Position numbers and translations under genes: made by a program. From Candidatus Pelagibacter giovannonii (GTDB lineage Bacteria; Pseudomonadota; Alphaproteobacteria; Pelagibacterales; Pelagibacteraceae): a stretch of 64,000 nucleotides of DNA. The notes under the pieces were generated by a model. It saw only the letters and a list, made by a program, of their open reading frames with translations. It was not told where the DNA came from and ran no database searches. Numbering within the stretch: the first letter of the stretch is position 1; the number at the start of each line of letters is the position of its first letter. Shown here in pieces: positions 46,547 through 57,045 of the stretch. The DNA is taken from positions 496,001 through 560,000 of the forward strand of contig NZ_CP038852.1 in NCBI RefSeq assembly GCF_012276695.1, given 5' to 3'.

Positions 46547-48460
46547 TTAATTTTTCACTACTTTTATCGACTCTTTTGTAAATAAAATATCTAGTATTTT
46601 TTTTGATATTTGAGATGCATTAAGACCAGCAACATCATACATTTTTTTTGGACTATCTTGTTCGATAAAAATATCAGGTAATATCATGGTTCTAAATTTT
46701 AAACCTTTATCGAATATACCTTTTTCTGATAATAAATTTTCTACGTGAGAGCCAAAACCTCCAATAGATCCCTCTTCTACAGTAATCATAACCTCATGTT
46801 CTCTCGCACACTTTAAAATAAGCTCTTGGTCCAAGGGTTTAGCAAAACGTGCATCAACTATTGTTGATTCAATTCCTTTGTTTTTTAATTCTGTGGCTGC
46901 AATTTTGCATTCTTCCAATCTAGTTCCTATACTTAAAATACAAACTTGTTTTCCTTCTTGAATAATCTTTCCTTTTCCTATTTCTATTTTTTCATCTATA
47001 GATGGTAATTCCATTCCAATGCCATTTCCTCTTGGGTATCTAATAGCGCAAGGTTTGTCGTTAATAATCATAGATGTATTTATCATTTTAACTAATTCTG
47101 ACTCATCGCTTGGTGCCATTACTATAAAATTAGGAAGAGTAGAAAGATAAGTAATATCAAATGAACCAGCATGTGTTGATCCATCAGCACCTACCAAGCC
47201 TGCTCTATCAATTATAAACCTTACAGGTAAACTTTGGATAGCAACATCATGAACTACTTGATCATAAGCTCTTTGTAAAAAAGTCGAATAAATTGCAACA
47301 TATGGTTTATAGCCTTCTGTAGCCAGTCCTGCAGCAAAAGTAACACCGTGTTGTTCAGCAATTCCAACATCAAACGTTCTTTTTGGAAAATCTTTAGCAA
47401 AAATATCCATGCCTGTTCCACCTGGCATAGCAGCAGTAATCCCTACAACCTTACTGTCTCTTTCTGCATGCTTCACTAAAGTGTTTGCAAAAACCTTTGT
47501 ATAAGTTGGAAGATTTGTTCCACTTTTCACCTGTTCACCAGTTATAACATTAAATTTTGAAACACCATGATAATGATCACTAGCTTTTTCAGCATAAGAA
47601 TAACCTTTACCTTTTTGAGTTTTTACATGAATCATTATTGGACCTTGATGCTTCGAGTCTCTTGCATTTTTTAAAATTGGTATGAGTGTCGACAAATCAT
47701 GTCCATCTATTGGACCGACATAATAAAAACCTAAAGAATTAAAAAGAGTACCACCAGTAACAGCTGATCTTAAAAAATCTTCAGCTTTTCCAGCTTTTGC
47801 ACTAAATCTTTTAGAAAAAGCAGAAGTTATTAATCTAAAAGTTTCCCTTAAACTAAAATAAATTTTTCCTGTTAACAGCTTGGCTAAATAAGTTCTCATA
47901 GCACCTACTGGCTTCGCAATTGACATATCGTTATCGTTTAAAATAACAATCATTTTAGTTTTTGAAGCGCCTGCGTTATTCATTGCCTCATATGCCATAC
48001 CCGCACTAATTGCACCATCTCCTATAACTGCAATTATATTGTTTAATTTATTAGATAATTTGCTTGCTTCTGCCATACCTAGAGCAGATGATATTGATGT
48101 TGAACTATGTGCTGCACCAAATGGATCATACTCACTCTCAGATCTTTTTGTAAAACCAGACAATCCATTACCTTGTCTCAAAGTTTTAATTTTTGACTTT
48201 CTTCCAGTCAAAATTTTATGTGGATAAGTTTGATGACCCACATCCCAAATTAGTCTGTCATTTGGAGTGTCAAATACGTAATGTAAGGCTACAGTTAACT
48301 CAACAACCCCAAGACCTGCACCTAAGTGTCCTCCCGTTTCAGATACTGCATCAATCATCTCTTTTCTAACTTCGTTAGAAACTTCTTGAAGATTGTTCTC
48401 TGATAATTTTCTTAAATCAGAAGGAAAATTAATATTTTTTAAAAATTTATAGTCTTGCAT
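46547..48460 (-). CDS. dxs: 1-deoxy-D-xylulose-5-phosphate synthase
   Basis: DXS condenses pyruvate and glyceraldehyde 3-phosphate, the entry to the MEP isoprenoid pathway, with products that can supply quinones, undecaprenyl phosphate and retinal. The 637-residue enzyme has '[21 protein letters not shown]', the ThDP motif '[22 protein letters not shown]' and 'IGPIDGHDL'-type block, then transketolase-like '[17 protein letters not shown]' and '[20 protein letters not shown]'. Its start overlaps the ispA stop by one base, so ispA and dxs are translated together. Confidence 0.96.
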   Translation of the reverse strand: MQDYKFLKNINFPSDLRKLSENNLQEVSNEVRKEMIDAVSETGGHLGAGLGVVELTVALHYVFDTPNDRLIWDVGHQTYPHKILTGRKSKIKTLRQGNGLSGFTKRSESEYDPFGAAHSSTSISSALGMAEASKLSNKLNNIIAVIGDGAISAGMAYEAMNNAGASKTKMIVILNDNDMSIAKPVGAMRTYLAKLLTGKIYFSLRETFRLITSAFSKRFSAKAGKAEDFLRSAVTGGTLFNSLGFYYVGPIDGHDLSTLIPILKNARDSKHQGPIMIHVKTQKGKGYSYAEKASDHYHGVSKFNVITGEQVKSGTNLPTYTKVFANTLVKHAERDSKVVGITAAMPGGTGMDIFAKDFPKRTFDVGIAEQHGVTFAAGLATEGYKPYVAIYSTFLQRAYDQVVHDVAIQSLPVRFIIDRAGLVGADGSTHAGSFDITYLSTLPNFIVMAPSDESELVKMINTSMIINDKPCAIRYPRGNGIGMELPSIDEKIEIGKGKIIQEGKQVCILSIGTRLEECKIAATELKNKGIESTIVDARFAKPLDQELILKCAREHEVMITVEEGSIGGFGSHVENLLSEKGIFDKGLKFRTMILPDIFIEQDSPKKMYDVAGLNASQISKKILDILFTKESIKVVKN

Positions 48461-49332
48461 TATTTATTTCTTTTTAAAATGTAGTCCAAGGTTTCATCTA
48501 AACTATTAGTGTTTGAGCTATATTTATTTAAATCATTAATTATTTTAGACTTAATTTTGTCAGCATATTTAATAGCATTTTGATATCCTAGTAAACTGAT
48601 TAAAGTAGCTTTACCTTTTTTCTTGTCTTTACCTGTTATTTTACCAGCAATGACTGTAGAGCCTTTAAAGTCTATTAAATCGTCAGCAATTTGAAATAAA
48701 AGTCCGATATTTGATCCTATATTTTCAAAAAATTTTATTTGTTTATTACTTTTTCTCTTAATAATAACTGGAACAGCAGAACAAAAGCTAAAAAGCTTGC
48801 CAGTTTTTTTAATTTCCATATCTATAATTTTACTTTTAGAAACTTTTTTTTTTTCGAAACTGAGATCTAAATATTGACCACCAGCTATTCCTAGATGTCC
48901 AGAAGTCTCCGATAGTTTTTTTACTAGATCTACTTTTATTTTTTCATTTATCTTTAAGCTCGAACTAACTAAGATTTCAAAAGCCATTGTTAAAAGTGAG
49001 TTTCCCGCAAGCACTGCTGTGGATTCTCCGAATTTGATATGTGTAGAAATTTTTCCTCTTCTTATCCTGTCATCATCCATGCAGGGTAAATCATCATGTA
49101 TTAGTGAATAAGCATGAATGCATTCAACCGCTGCACCAATAGCAATTAATGTTTTATAATTAATTTTAAATATAGACCCTATATCAATTAAAATTTTCGA
49201 TCTAATTTTTTTTCCACCTGGAAATAAACCATACTCCATAGCTGCAACTAATTCTGTTCTTTTCTGTTTCTTAATAAATCTCTTTAAAAATAAGTTTGTA
49301 TCCTTTGCTATTTTAGAAAGTTTATTTTGCAT
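48460..49332 (-). CDS. ispA: Farnesyl/geranylgeranyl diphosphate synthase (IspA-like)
   Basis: This 290-residue short-chain trans-prenyl synthase has Asp-rich motifs in '[18 protein letters not shown]' (with a two-residue insert before the second Asp pair, as in type II FPPS) and '[13 protein letters not shown]'. Early '[14 protein letters not shown]' contacts IPP. Its product, FPP or longer, is not fixed by sequence here. It lies between xseB (11-base overlap) and dxs (one-base overlap), the classical xseB-ispA-dxs operon. Confidence 0.92.
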   Translation of the reverse strand: MQNKLSKIAKDTNLFLKRFIKKQKRTELVAAMEYGLFPGGKKIRSKILIDIGSIFKINYKTLIAIGAAVECIHAYSLIHDDLPCMDDDRIRRGKISTHIKFGESTAVLAGNSLLTMAFEILVSSSLKINEKIKVDLVKKLSETSGHLGIAGGQYLDLSFEKKKVSKSKIIDMEIKKTGKLFSFCSAVPVIIKRKSNKQIKFFENIGSNIGLLFQIADDLIDFKGSTVIAGKITGKDKKKGKATLISLLGYQNAIKYADKIKSKIINDLNKYSSNTNSLDETLDYILKRNK

Positions 49333-49567
49333 TTTTTTTTGAACTTATATTGTTAATCTTTTTTTTCGTTTCTTCATTGATTGTTTTTGAAGTTTTATGA
49401 AATTTTTTTTCAATAATATTATTTAATTTTAATAATTGCTGATATGAATCAATTGAATTCTCCAAGTCTTTTTCTGTCTCTAAAGATTCAAGAATATTAT
49501 TTGCTTCTTTTGTTAACTCCTCAAGAGACTGTATGTTATTATCAGGTGGTAAATTTTTATCTTTCAT
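49322..49567 (-). CDS. xseB: Exodeoxyribonuclease VII small subunit
   Basis: XseB is a helical small subunit that assembles with XseA into exonuclease VII for degrading single-stranded DNA. This 81-residue protein has a coiled-coil middle ('SLEELTKEANNILESLE', 'DSYQQLLKLNNIIEKKF'), fitting the family pattern and size. It opens the xseB-ispA-dxs operon, an arrangement well known in Proteobacteria, which raises confidence despite the short sequence. xseA is elsewhere. Confidence 0.8.
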   Translation of the reverse strand: MKDKNLPPDNNIQSLEELTKEANNILESLETEKDLENSIDSYQQLLKLNNIIEKKFHKTSKTINEETKKKINNISSKKNAK

Positions 49568-49587
49568 ATAATAATAATTATTAATAC

Positions 49588-50520
49588 ATGAAATCTAACC
49601 AATCAAATATCAAAAAAGCAATAAAATACCTCAATAAAAATTACTGTATTGGTGTGCCTACTGAAACTGTTTATGGTTTAGCAGCTAATGCATACAAGAA
49701 TTCAGCAGTAAAAAAAATTTATAATCTAAAAAAAAGACCAAAAAACAACCCTCTAATTGTACATTATCACGATATCGATTCTCTTAAAAAAGATTGTTTG
49801 ATAAATGATAATTTTACAAAACTTTATAAAAAATTTTCACCTGGCCCAATAACATATGTATTACAATTAAGAAAAAACTCTAAGATTTCAAAATGTGTTA
49901 CTAATAATAAGAAAAGTTTAGCAGTAAGATTTCCAAAACACACAATATTTAAAAAATTACTAAAACAGCTAGATTATCCATTAGCTGCACCTAGTGCTAA
50001 TATCACAACTAAAGTAAGTGCTGTTAAAGCAAAAGATGTTAAAGAAGAATTTGGTAATAAGATTAAATATATTTTAGACGGAGGTACTTGCACTATTGGA
50101 ATAGAATCTACAATAGTTAATCTTACAGGTAGGCCAACTATACTAAGATTGGGAGGTCTGGATATTTTAAAAATTCAAAAAACTTTAGGTTTTAAGATGA
50201 ATATATCTACTAATCCTAAGAAAAAAATAGCTCCCGGTCAATCACGCCTACATTACTCTCCTGGTATTCCTCTAAGAATGAATGTCACAAAACCAAAAAA
50301 CGATGAAGCTTTCATAATAATTAAGAGAAAAAAAACTAAACACAAAAATTATTTTTATTTAACTTCCAAAAATAATTTAGATGAAGCAGCAAAAAATCTT
50401 TATTCATGTCTAAGAAAAATAAAAAATGAGGGCTATAAGTCGATTGCTGTGGAAAAAATTCCCAATATAGGACTTGGTAAAGCTATAAATGATAGATTAC
50501 GGAGGGCATCAAAGTATTAG
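49588..50520 (+). CDS. L-threonylcarbamoyladenylate synthase (Sua5 type)
   Basis: This enzyme makes threonylcarbamoyl-AMP for t6A modification of tRNA. The 310-residue protein has the YrdC/Sua5 domain with 'GVPTETVYGLAANAY' at the start, 'IYNLKKRPKNNPLIVH' (KxR...S/T.N nucleotide site), 'KKFSPGPITYVLQL' and 'YPLAAPSANITTKVSA'. A Sua5 C-terminal domain after the 'APGQSRLHYSPGIPL' linker loop lengthens it beyond YrdC alone, so it is the full Sua5 type. It is divergent from xseB by 20 bases and followed by tRNA-Arg on the opposite strand. Confidence 0.93.
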   Translation: MKSNQSNIKKAIKYLNKNYCIGVPTETVYGLAANAYKNSAVKKIYNLKKRPKNNPLIVHYHDIDSLKKDCLINDNFTKLYKKFSPGPITYVLQLRKNSKISKCVTNNKKSLAVRFPKHTIFKKLLKQLDYPLAAPSANITTKVSAVKAKDVKEEFGNKIKYILDGGTCTIGIESTIVNLTGRPTILRLGGLDILKIQKTLGFKMNISTNPKKKIAPGQSRLHYSPGIPLRMNVTKPKNDEAFIIIKRKKTKHKNYFYLTSKNNLDEAAKNLYSCLRKIKNEGYKSIAVEKIPNIGLGKAINDRLRRASKY

Positions 50521-50536
50521 ACATCTAGTTTCGTTG

Positions 50537-50613
50537 TGGTGCGCCTGCTAGGAGTTGAACCCAGAACCTCCTGATCCGAAGTCAGGCGCTCTATCCAGTT
50601 GAGCTACAAGCGC
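50537..50613 (-). tRNA. tRNA-Arg (anticodon TCG)
   Basis: On the minus strand a 77-base cloverleaf starts at 50613. The acceptor stem GCGCTTG pairs with CAGGCGC (one G-T), the D arm contains AGCTCAACTGGATAGAGC, and the anticodon stem CCTGA/TCAGG encloses the loop CTTCGGA with anticodon TCG. The T arm holds GGTTCAA. CCA is encoded in the gene. It reads CGA/CGN arginine codons, rare in so AT-rich a genome. It lies between sua5 and the pseudouridine synthase gene. Confidence 0.96.
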
Positions 50614-50636
50614 ATATAGTATTAATATTACATTTT

Positions 50637-51617
50637 ATGGAAAAAAACATTAATTTAATAGTTGGAGAAGATGAAAATAATATCAGACTTGATGTATTCA
50701 TCAATAAAAGAGAGAGTTTAATTAGTAGAACTAGAATTAAGAATTTAATTCTTAAAGAAAAATTAAAAATAAATAATCAGATTATTAATAGTCCATCAAA
50801 AAAAGTACTGTTTGGAGATGAGATAGATCTTCAAATTCCAGAACCTAAAGAAGCATCCTTAAAGCCATATAATTTTAAATTACAAATTATTTATGAAGAC
50901 GATGATTTACTAATAATCAACAAGCCAGCAGGCATAATTATGCACCCAGGTGCAGGAAATTATGATGAAACAATTGTTAACGCCTTAATGCATTATAACA
51001 AAGACTCCTTATCAACAATAGGTGACGAACTAAGACCTGGCATAGTTCATAGGATTGATAAAGATACGTCAGGATTAATAGTTATTGCAAAAAATAATGA
51101 GACACACGAAAACTTATCACATCAATTTAGTGAACACACAATTACGAGAGTTTATCAGCTCTTAATTTGGGGAAAGCTTAGACCTTCATCTGGAAAAATT
51201 GATACGTTTATAACTAGAAGCTCAAAAAATAGACAGATGATGGAAGTTAGTAATTCTAAAGGCAAAAGAGCAATCACAAATTACAAAACAATTGAGATTT
51301 TTGAAAATGATAAAACTCCTACATTAAGCTTAGTGGAATGTAGATTAGAAACTGGAAGAACACATCAAATAAGAGTTCACATGACACATATGGGTAATAG
51401 TATTATGGGTGATGGCAAATATAAAAAGAAATATAAAAAACTTAAAAATATTGACACTAATTTGGAAAACTTAATTTATAAATTAGATAGACAATTTCTA
51501 CATGCTCAAACATTGGGGTTTATTCACCCCAGAACTAATGAGGAGATGACTTTTACCTCAATTTTGCCACAAGAACTTGAAAATATTTTAGTATTGCTTA
51601 GAAATATTGGCAAATAA
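50637..51617 (+). CDS. rluD: RluA-family 23S rRNA pseudouridine synthase (RluD-like)
   Basis: This 326-residue protein has an N-terminal S4 domain ('IRLDVFINKRESLISRTRIKNLI'). The RluA catalytic domain follows, with 'GIVHRIDKDTSGLIVIAKN' holding the catalytic Asp near residue 142, 'ETGRTHQIRVHMTHMGNSIMGD' and 'FLHAQTLGFIHP'. RluD forms pseudouridines at 23S helix 69. The S4 domain and the layout fit RluD better than RluC, but target sites cannot be proved from sequence. It lies directly upstream of rpoH on the same strand (42 bases). Confidence 0.87.
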   Translation: MEKNINLIVGEDENNIRLDVFINKRESLISRTRIKNLILKEKLKINNQIINSPSKKVLFGDEIDLQIPEPKEASLKPYNFKLQIIYEDDDLLIINKPAGIIMHPGAGNYDETIVNALMHYNKDSLSTIGDELRPGIVHRIDKDTSGLIVIAKNNETHENLSHQFSEHTITRVYQLLIWGKLRPSSGKIDTFITRSSKNRQMMEVSNSKGKRAITNYKTIEIFENDKTPTLSLVECRLETGRTHQIRVHMTHMGNSIMGDGKYKKKYKKLKNIDTNLENLIYKLDRQFLHAQTLGFIHPRTNEEMTFTSILPQELENILVLLRNIGK

Positions 51618-51659
51618 GACCTTGAAATAATATTATAGTTAATTAAATAAATATAACTT

Positions 51660-52553
51660 ATGAGTACTACAATAAATAGTAATCTTCCTGCACTTTCTAA
51701 TGAAGGTGGTTTGTCTGCTTATCTAGAGCAAATTAAAAAATTTCCTATGTTGGCAGCAGAAGAAGAATATATGCTTGCAAAAAATTGGAAGGCAACAGGA
51801 AATGTTAAAGCTGCAGAAAAACTTGTTACTAGCCATCTAAGACTCGTTGCAAAGATTGCGATGGGTTATAGAGGATATGGTCTTCCAGTAAATGAAATGA
51901 TTTCAGAAGGAAATGTTGGACTAATGCAAGCTGTTAAAAAATTTGAACCTGAGAAAGGATTTAGATTAGCAACTTATGCAATGTGGTGGATTAGAGCTTC
52001 TATCCAAGAATATATTCTAAGATCTTGGAGCTTAGTAAAAATAGGAACAACAACTGCACAAAAAAAATTATTTTTTAATTTAAAGAAAATTAAAAACCAA
52101 ATCGCTCCTCAGTCTGAAGGTGATTTAAGACCTGAACATGTAAGTGAAATTGCTAACAAGTTAGATGTTAACAAAGAAGAAGTAATTTCAATGAACAGAA
52201 GACTTTCAGGCAAAGAATTTTCTTTAAATGCGCAAGTTGGAGAAGATGGTGACGAATGGCAGGACTGGTTGGTAGATAAAGAACTTGACCATGATTTAAA
52301 ATTTGCACATCAAGAAGAGATGGGTCAAAGACAAAGTTTACTTAAAGATTCTATAAAAATTCTTAATGAAAGAGAAAGAGAGATTTTATACTCTAGAAGA
52401 TTAAATGATGAGCCTACAACGCTTGAAGATTTAAGCAAAAAATACAAAATTAGTAGAGAGAGAGTTAGACAAATTGAAAACAAAGCATTTGAAAAGCTTC
52501 AAAAACACATGTTGCTATCTGCTAAATCTAAAAATTTACTTCCAATAAACTAA
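51660..52553 (+). CDS. rpoH: RNA polymerase heat-shock sigma factor (sigma-32)
   Basis: RpoH directs RNA polymerase to heat-shock promoters. The 297-residue protein has the sigma-32 box and region 2 ('[61 protein letters not shown]' in several pieces). Region 3 is '[15 protein letters not shown]'; region 4 has '[17 protein letters not shown]' and '[19 protein letters not shown]'. Region 2.4 '[10 protein letters not shown]' is the sigma-32 hallmark. FtsH, the protease known to degrade sigma-32, is encoded 4.5 kb further on. It overlaps purA by four bases at its end. Confidence 0.95.
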   Translation: MSTTINSNLPALSNEGGLSAYLEQIKKFPMLAAEEEYMLAKNWKATGNVKAAEKLVTSHLRLVAKIAMGYRGYGLPVNEMISEGNVGLMQAVKKFEPEKGFRLATYAMWWIRASIQEYILRSWSLVKIGTTTAQKKLFFNLKKIKNQIAPQSEGDLRPEHVSEIANKLDVNKEEVISMNRRLSGKEFSLNAQVGEDGDEWQDWLVDKELDHDLKFAHQEEMGQRQSLLKDSIKILNEREREILYSRRLNDEPTTLEDLSKKYKISRERVRQIENKAFEKLQKHMLLSAKSKNLLPIN

Positions 52554-53842
52554 ACCTCAAAGGGGTTCTCTAAAAGAATTGTATCTTCTCGTTCGGGGCT
52601 TGTTGAAATACTTGAAACTTTTGTTCCAATAAAATTTTCTAATGCATAAATATAATTTTTGGCATTTTCTGGTAAAGCTTCAATATTTTTTATTCCTTGG
52701 GTGGAACTTTTCCATCCAGGAAAAGTTTTATAAATTGGTTTAATTTTTAACTGATCCTCAACTGCAGCTGGTAGGTAATCCATCTTCTTTCCATCAAGCT
52801 CATACTCAACACACATCTTAATTTCATCTAATTCATCTAAAACATCTAATTTAGTTAACGCTATTCCGTCTATGCCTGAAATTTTAATTGTTTGTCTAAC
52901 CAAAACACCATCAAACCAACCACATCTTCTTTTTCTACTAGTGACAGTACCAAATTCTTTTCCTCTAGAACCAAGCAATTCTCCAATATCATCTGTTAAC
53001 TCAGTTGGAAAAGGTCCTTCGCCAACTCTGGTAGTGTAGGCTTTTGTAATTCCAAGAACATAATGAATAGAGTTAGGACCACAACCAGTTCCTGTAGCAG
53101 CACTAGAAGCTACTGTATTTGATGATGTTACAAAAGGGTATGTTCCATGATCCACATCAAGTAGTATTCCTTGCGCACCCTCAAATAATATTCTTTTTTT
53201 TTGTTTTTTAAATTCATCAATTCTAAGCCAAACAGGTTGAGAAAACTTTAATATTTCTGGAGCAATCTTTAAAAGTTCTTCTTTAAGTTTATCTTTTTCA
53301 AAAATTTTTTTACCTAGCCCTTTTCTAATTGCATTATGATGAAGAAGTACTGTTTCTAATCTATGGTCTAGATTAGTCTCAGATCTTAGATCCATAACAC
53401 GGATTGATCTTCTTCCCACTTTATCTTCGTAGGCTGGTCCAATTCCTCTTCTTGTTGTTCCAATTTTTCCTTTTCCAGCAGCATCTTCTCTTATTTCATC
53501 CATCTCTCTATGAAATGGTAAAATAAGATTTGCAGATTCTGAAATTATAAAATTATCTACGTTAACCTCAACACCCTTAGCTTTAATTTCCTCTATTTCC
53601 TCTAATAGTGCCCAAGGGTCAACAACAACTCCATTTCCTATAATAGAAATTTTATTTTTTCTTACAATCCCAGAAGGTAGTAGTCTTAATTTATAAGTTA
53701 TTCCATCAATTACTAATGTGTGTCCAGCATTGTGTCCTCCTTGAAAACGAATAACAACATCTGCTTGGTCCGATAGCCAGTCGACTATTTTACCTTTTCC
53801 TTCATCACCCCATTGAGATCCAACAACTACAACATTTTTCAT
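52550..53842 (-). CDS. purA: Adenylosuccinate synthetase
   Basis: PurA makes adenylosuccinate from IMP, aspartate and GTP, the first step to AMP. The 430-residue enzyme has '[16 protein letters not shown]' at the start with the GTP loop, '[11 protein letters not shown]', '[21 protein letters not shown]', '[23 protein letters not shown]', '[15 protein letters not shown]' and '[17 protein letters not shown]'. It is complete. With guaB and guaA, both IMP branches are in this window. Its start overlaps thiD by one base. Confidence 0.96.
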   Translation of the reverse strand: MKNVVVVGSQWGDEGKGKIVDWLSDQADVVIRFQGGHNAGHTLVIDGITYKLRLLPSGIVRKNKISIIGNGVVVDPWALLEEIEEIKAKGVEVNVDNFIISESANLILPFHREMDEIREDAAGKGKIGTTRRGIGPAYEDKVGRRSIRVMDLRSETNLDHRLETVLLHHNAIRKGLGKKIFEKDKLKEELLKIAPEILKFSQPVWLRIDEFKKQKKRILFEGAQGILLDVDHGTYPFVTSSNTVASSAATGTGCGPNSIHYVLGITKAYTTRVGEGPFPTELTDDIGELLGSRGKEFGTVTSRKRRCGWFDGVLVRQTIKISGIDGIALTKLDVLDELDEIKMCVEYELDGKKMDYLPAAVEDQLKIKPIYKTFPGWKSSTQGIKNIEALPENAKNYIYALENFIGTKVSSISTSPEREDTILLENPFEV

Positions 53843-54654
53843 TATCTAAATTTTTTTTCTACTGTTACTGAACTTAAATGGTTTATAGGTCCATGACCTT
53901 TACCAAGTTTAAGGTTTGAATTTATTGAATTGTGTACATACTTAGTTGCAAGCTCACAAGATCTCTTTAAGGTTTTTCCACATGAAAAAAATGTAGAAAT
54001 AGCAGAAGAAAGGGTACAACCAGTGCCATGTGTATTCCTGGTTGTAATTCTTTTATTTTTAATAATAAAAATTTCATTCTTGTTTACAAAGATATCTTGG
54101 ACAATTTTAGAATCTAAATGACCACCTTTTATAAAAACATTTTTTGCTCCTAGTTTTATTAGTATGCTGGCAGCAAAAATCATATCTTCTTTTGTTCTTA
54201 TTTTAGTTTTAGTTAATATTTCAGCTTCAGGAATATTTGGAGTTATTAAACTAACTTTTTTAATTAGTTCATTTTTTAATAACTGAATTGCCTTATCATC
54301 AATAAGTTTTGCACCACCTTTAGCAACCATAACAGGATCTAAAATTATCTTTTGAACTTTAATAAGATTTAATGAATGAATTACTGATTTTATTACTTTT
54401 GTAGAGTGCAACATTCCAATTTTTACAGCATCAGGTTTAATATCTTTTGAGGTAAATTCTATTTGATTTGAAATTTCCTTTGGATCAATTGGTACTATTG
54501 ATTTTACACCAGTTGTATTTTGGATTGTGACAGCTGTTATTGCTGTCATTGCATATGAACCTAAAGCAGTAATAGTTTTAATATCAGCTTGAATGCCAGC
54601 GCCACCGGAAGAATCTGATCCAGCAATAACTAATATTTTAGATTTTGGTTTCAA
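53842..54654 (-). CDS. thiD: Hydroxymethylpyrimidine (phosphate) kinase
   Basis: ThiD phosphorylates HMP to HMP-PP for thiamine. The 270-residue kinase has '[26 protein letters not shown]' at the start, '[11 protein letters not shown]', 'AVKIGMLHS', '[13 protein letters not shown]' and the anion-hole '[17 protein letters not shown]'. The start is TTG at 54654; no in-frame ATG precedes the conserved 'VIAGSDSSG'. SAR11 cells are known to lack thiC and to need exogenous HMP, so this kinase would act on imported HMP. It overlaps purA by one base. Confidence 0.93.
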   Translation of the reverse strand: MKPKSKILVIAGSDSSGGAGIQADIKTITALGSYAMTAITAVTIQNTTGVKSIVPIDPKEISNQIEFTSKDIKPDAVKIGMLHSTKVIKSVIHSLNLIKVQKIILDPVMVAKGGAKLIDDKAIQLLKNELIKKVSLITPNIPEAEILTKTKIRTKEDMIFAASILIKLGAKNVFIKGGHLDSKIVQDIFVNKNEIFIIKNKRITTRNTHGTGCTLSSAISTFFSCGKTLKRSCELATKYVHNSINSNLKLGKGHGPINHLSSVTVEKKFR

Positions 54655-54655
54655 T

Positions 54656-55987
54656 TTATTTAATTTTTCTTAATACAATTTTCAAACATTTGTGAAGCAA
54701 TTTACTATTATAACTCTCTCCCATTACTCTAATTTTAGATTCAGTTCCTGAGCTTCTAACTAATATTCTACCTTGTCCTTTAATTAATTTTTCTGCTAAT
54801 TTTATAGAATTTTTAATATCAATACTTTTAATTATATTTTTATTTTTAACATCAATATTTTCCAATATTTGTGGAGTTTTCTTAAAGGTATTAAAAAAAC
54901 TACTAGCTTTTTTTCCTTTTCTTAATGAAAATAAAACTTCTAAAGCAACTAACAAGCCATCTCCAGTAGTTGCAAATTTACCTAAAATAATATGTCCAGA
55001 TTGTTCACCACCTAAATTAAAATTATTTTTTTTCATTTTCTCTTTTACAAAACGGTCTCCTACATTTGATCTTAGGAATTTTATATTATGTAGTTTAAAA
55101 AATTTTTCTAATCCATAGTTAGACATTAAAGTACCAACCACACCTCCTCTTAACATTTTTTTTCTTTTCCATCTCATTGCTATTGCAGCAATCATTTGAT
55201 CTCCATCAATTATAGTACCTTTTTCATCACACATAATAATTCTATCGGCATCTCCATCAAGCGAAATTCCTATGTCTGCTTTATATTTTTTTACTGCTAA
55301 CCTAATTTTATTTGGAAAAGTAGAGCCACAATTTTTATTAATATTAAGACCATTAGGGTTTATCCCAATTGAAAATACTTTGGCACCTAAGGATTTTAAT
55401 AATTCAGGCCCAGCCTTGTATCCAGCCCCATTTGCACAATCAATCACTATTCTTAAACCCCTAAGGTTAAAATCTTTTGGTAAATTACTTTTTAAAATTT
55501 TTATATAATCTCTATTTGCAGTTTCTAACCTTTTTACACGACCTAATTTTTTTGGTTTTGATAAAGATTTTTCAATTTTTTGATCAATTAAAGTTTCAAT
55601 TTTTTTTTCAATCTTAGTCGACAGTTTTAGCCCATCAGGTCCAAATAGCTTTAACCCATTGTCATGATATGGGTTATGAGATGCCGTAATCATAATTCCC
55701 ATGTTAGCTTTCATAGTTTTTGTTAACATCGCTAGGCCATTGGTTGGAAGTGGGCCCAATGTATAAACGTGCATCCCAGCCGATGTAAGCCCTGATACTA
55801 GTGCAGGTTCTAAACTATACCCTGATAGTCTCGTGTCTTTAGCAATTATTGCTATTTGTTTTATTTTTTTTTGAGTTTTAAAGTAAGTTCCTGATGCAAG
55901 ACCAAATTTAAAAAACATGTCTCCATTAATATTTTTACTATTAACGGTACCTCTTATTCCATCTGTTCCAAAATATTTTTTTACCAT
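54656..55987 (-). CDS. glmM: Phosphoglucosamine mutase
   Basis: GlmM isomerises glucosamine 6-phosphate to 1-phosphate for UDP-GlcNAc, peptidoglycan and LPS. The 443-residue protein begins 'KYFGTDGIRGTVNS' and carries the phosphoserine loop 'GIMITASHNPYHDNGLKLFG' near 100, the metal loop 'SLDGDADRIIMCDEKG' near 240, 'GGEQSGHIILG' and the C-terminal 'GRILVRSSGTESKIRVM'. All required elements are present. It overlaps the folP stop by one base, so it is translationally coupled. Confidence 0.96.
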   Translation of the reverse strand: MVKKYFGTDGIRGTVNSKNINGDMFFKFGLASGTYFKTQKKIKQIAIIAKDTRLSGYSLEPALVSGLTSAGMHVYTLGPLPTNGLAMLTKTMKANMGIMITASHNPYHDNGLKLFGPDGLKLSTKIEKKIETLIDQKIEKSLSKPKKLGRVKRLETANRDYIKILKSNLPKDFNLRGLRIVIDCANGAGYKAGPELLKSLGAKVFSIGINPNGLNINKNCGSTFPNKIRLAVKKYKADIGISLDGDADRIIMCDEKGTIIDGDQMIAAIAMRWKRKKMLRGGVVGTLMSNYGLEKFFKLHNIKFLRSNVGDRFVKEKMKKNNFNLGGEQSGHIILGKFATTGDGLLVALEVLFSLRKGKKASSFFNTFKKTPQILENIDVKNKNIIKSIDIKNSIKLAEKLIKGQGRILVRSSGTESKIRVMGESYNSKLLHKCLKIVLRKIK

Positions 55988-57039
55988 TAATTTTTAATTA
56001 ATTCTTTAAATACCTTTATACTTTGTCTTAATTCATTCACGTCATGAATTCTTAGGACTTGAACTCCTTGCATTATTGTATACATGGAAGAGGCTACTGT
56101 TCCACCTAATCTTTCTTTGCTATCATTTTTTCCAGATAAATCCTTAATAAATCTTTTCCTAGAAAGCCCAAGTAGTATAGGAAAACCAAGAGTATGAAAA
56201 ATAGAAACACTCCTAATTAAATTCATATTATGTTTCAAATTTTTTCCAAAGCCAATCCCTGGATCAATCATGATATTATTATGTTTTATACCCATAGACC
56301 TTAAAAATTTAATCTTTTGTTCAAAGAAATCATAAATATCTAATAATTCATTTTTATATTTAGGATTTTTTTGCATTTTTTCTGGTGTTCCTTGTGAATG
56401 TTGAATTACAAATGGAGTTTTATTTTTTTTCAATACTCCAACTGTTTTAGGGTCATAACTTAGACCTGACACATCATTTATAAGTTCAACTCCCAACTGA
56501 ATACCTTTATTCATAATTTCTGATTTTCTTGTATCTAGTGATAGTGGAATTTTTTTATCAATATCTTTTAATATTTCTTTAATTCTGTCCCATTCTTCTT
56601 TTTTACTTACAGGTTTAGATCCAGGTCTTGTTGACTCGCCACCAACATCAATAATGTCCGCTCCAGATTTAAATAAATTCTTTGCTTGAGATATTCCTTT
56701 TTTCTTTTTATTAAACTTGCCCCCATCAGAAAAGCTATCTGGTGTTAAATTTAATATACCCATTATATTAGGAATTTTATTAAAATTTAAACTCGAAAAA
56801 TTTTTATTTTTTTTAACAATATTCTTAAGATCTTTATTAATTTTTTCTTTTAGTAATTTGGGTAATTTTTTTATATCCTTAAGATCAATTTTTTTGATAG
56901 AAGTTCGTGTAAGAATTTCAATTTGTCCAAAGGAAATTTTCTTATTACCATTTAGTGGGAAATTCTTTTTTTTTCTAACTAATTCAATCGAAAATTTACC
57001 GTAAGCAAAATTACACACTCTTGTGTAATATTTTTTCAT
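55987..57039 (-). CDS. folP: Dihydropteroate synthase with N-terminal extension
   Basis: FolP joins pABA to the pterin pyrophosphate in folate synthesis. The catalytic part begins near residue 90 with 'IPNIMGILNLTPDSFSDGGKF', then 'GADIIDVGGESTRPGSKPV', 'IPLSLDTRKSEI', 'LINDVSGL', 'MIDPGIGFGKNL', 'LLGLSRKRFI' and the close 'QVLRIHDVNELRQ'. These cover the sulfa-sensitive loops. About 88 lysine-rich N-terminal residues precede them. Folate-pathway fusions or extensions occur in this family, but here no other enzyme motif is seen in the extension. It lies between ftsH and glmM. Confidence 0.93.
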   Translation of the reverse strand: MKKYYTRVCNFAYGKFSIELVRKKKNFPLNGNKKISFGQIEILTRTSIKKIDLKDIKKLPKLLKEKINKDLKNIVKKNKNFSSLNFNKIPNIMGILNLTPDSFSDGGKFNKKKKGISQAKNLFKSGADIIDVGGESTRPGSKPVSKKEEWDRIKEILKDIDKKIPLSLDTRKSEIMNKGIQLGVELINDVSGLSYDPKTVGVLKKNKTPFVIQHSQGTPEKMQKNPKYKNELLDIYDFFEQKIKFLRSMGIKHNNIMIDPGIGFGKNLKHNMNLIRSVSIFHTLGFPILLGLSRKRFIKDLSGKNDSKERLGGTVASSMYTIMQGVQVLRIHDVNELRQSIKVFKELIKN

Positions 57040-57045
57040 TTAGTT

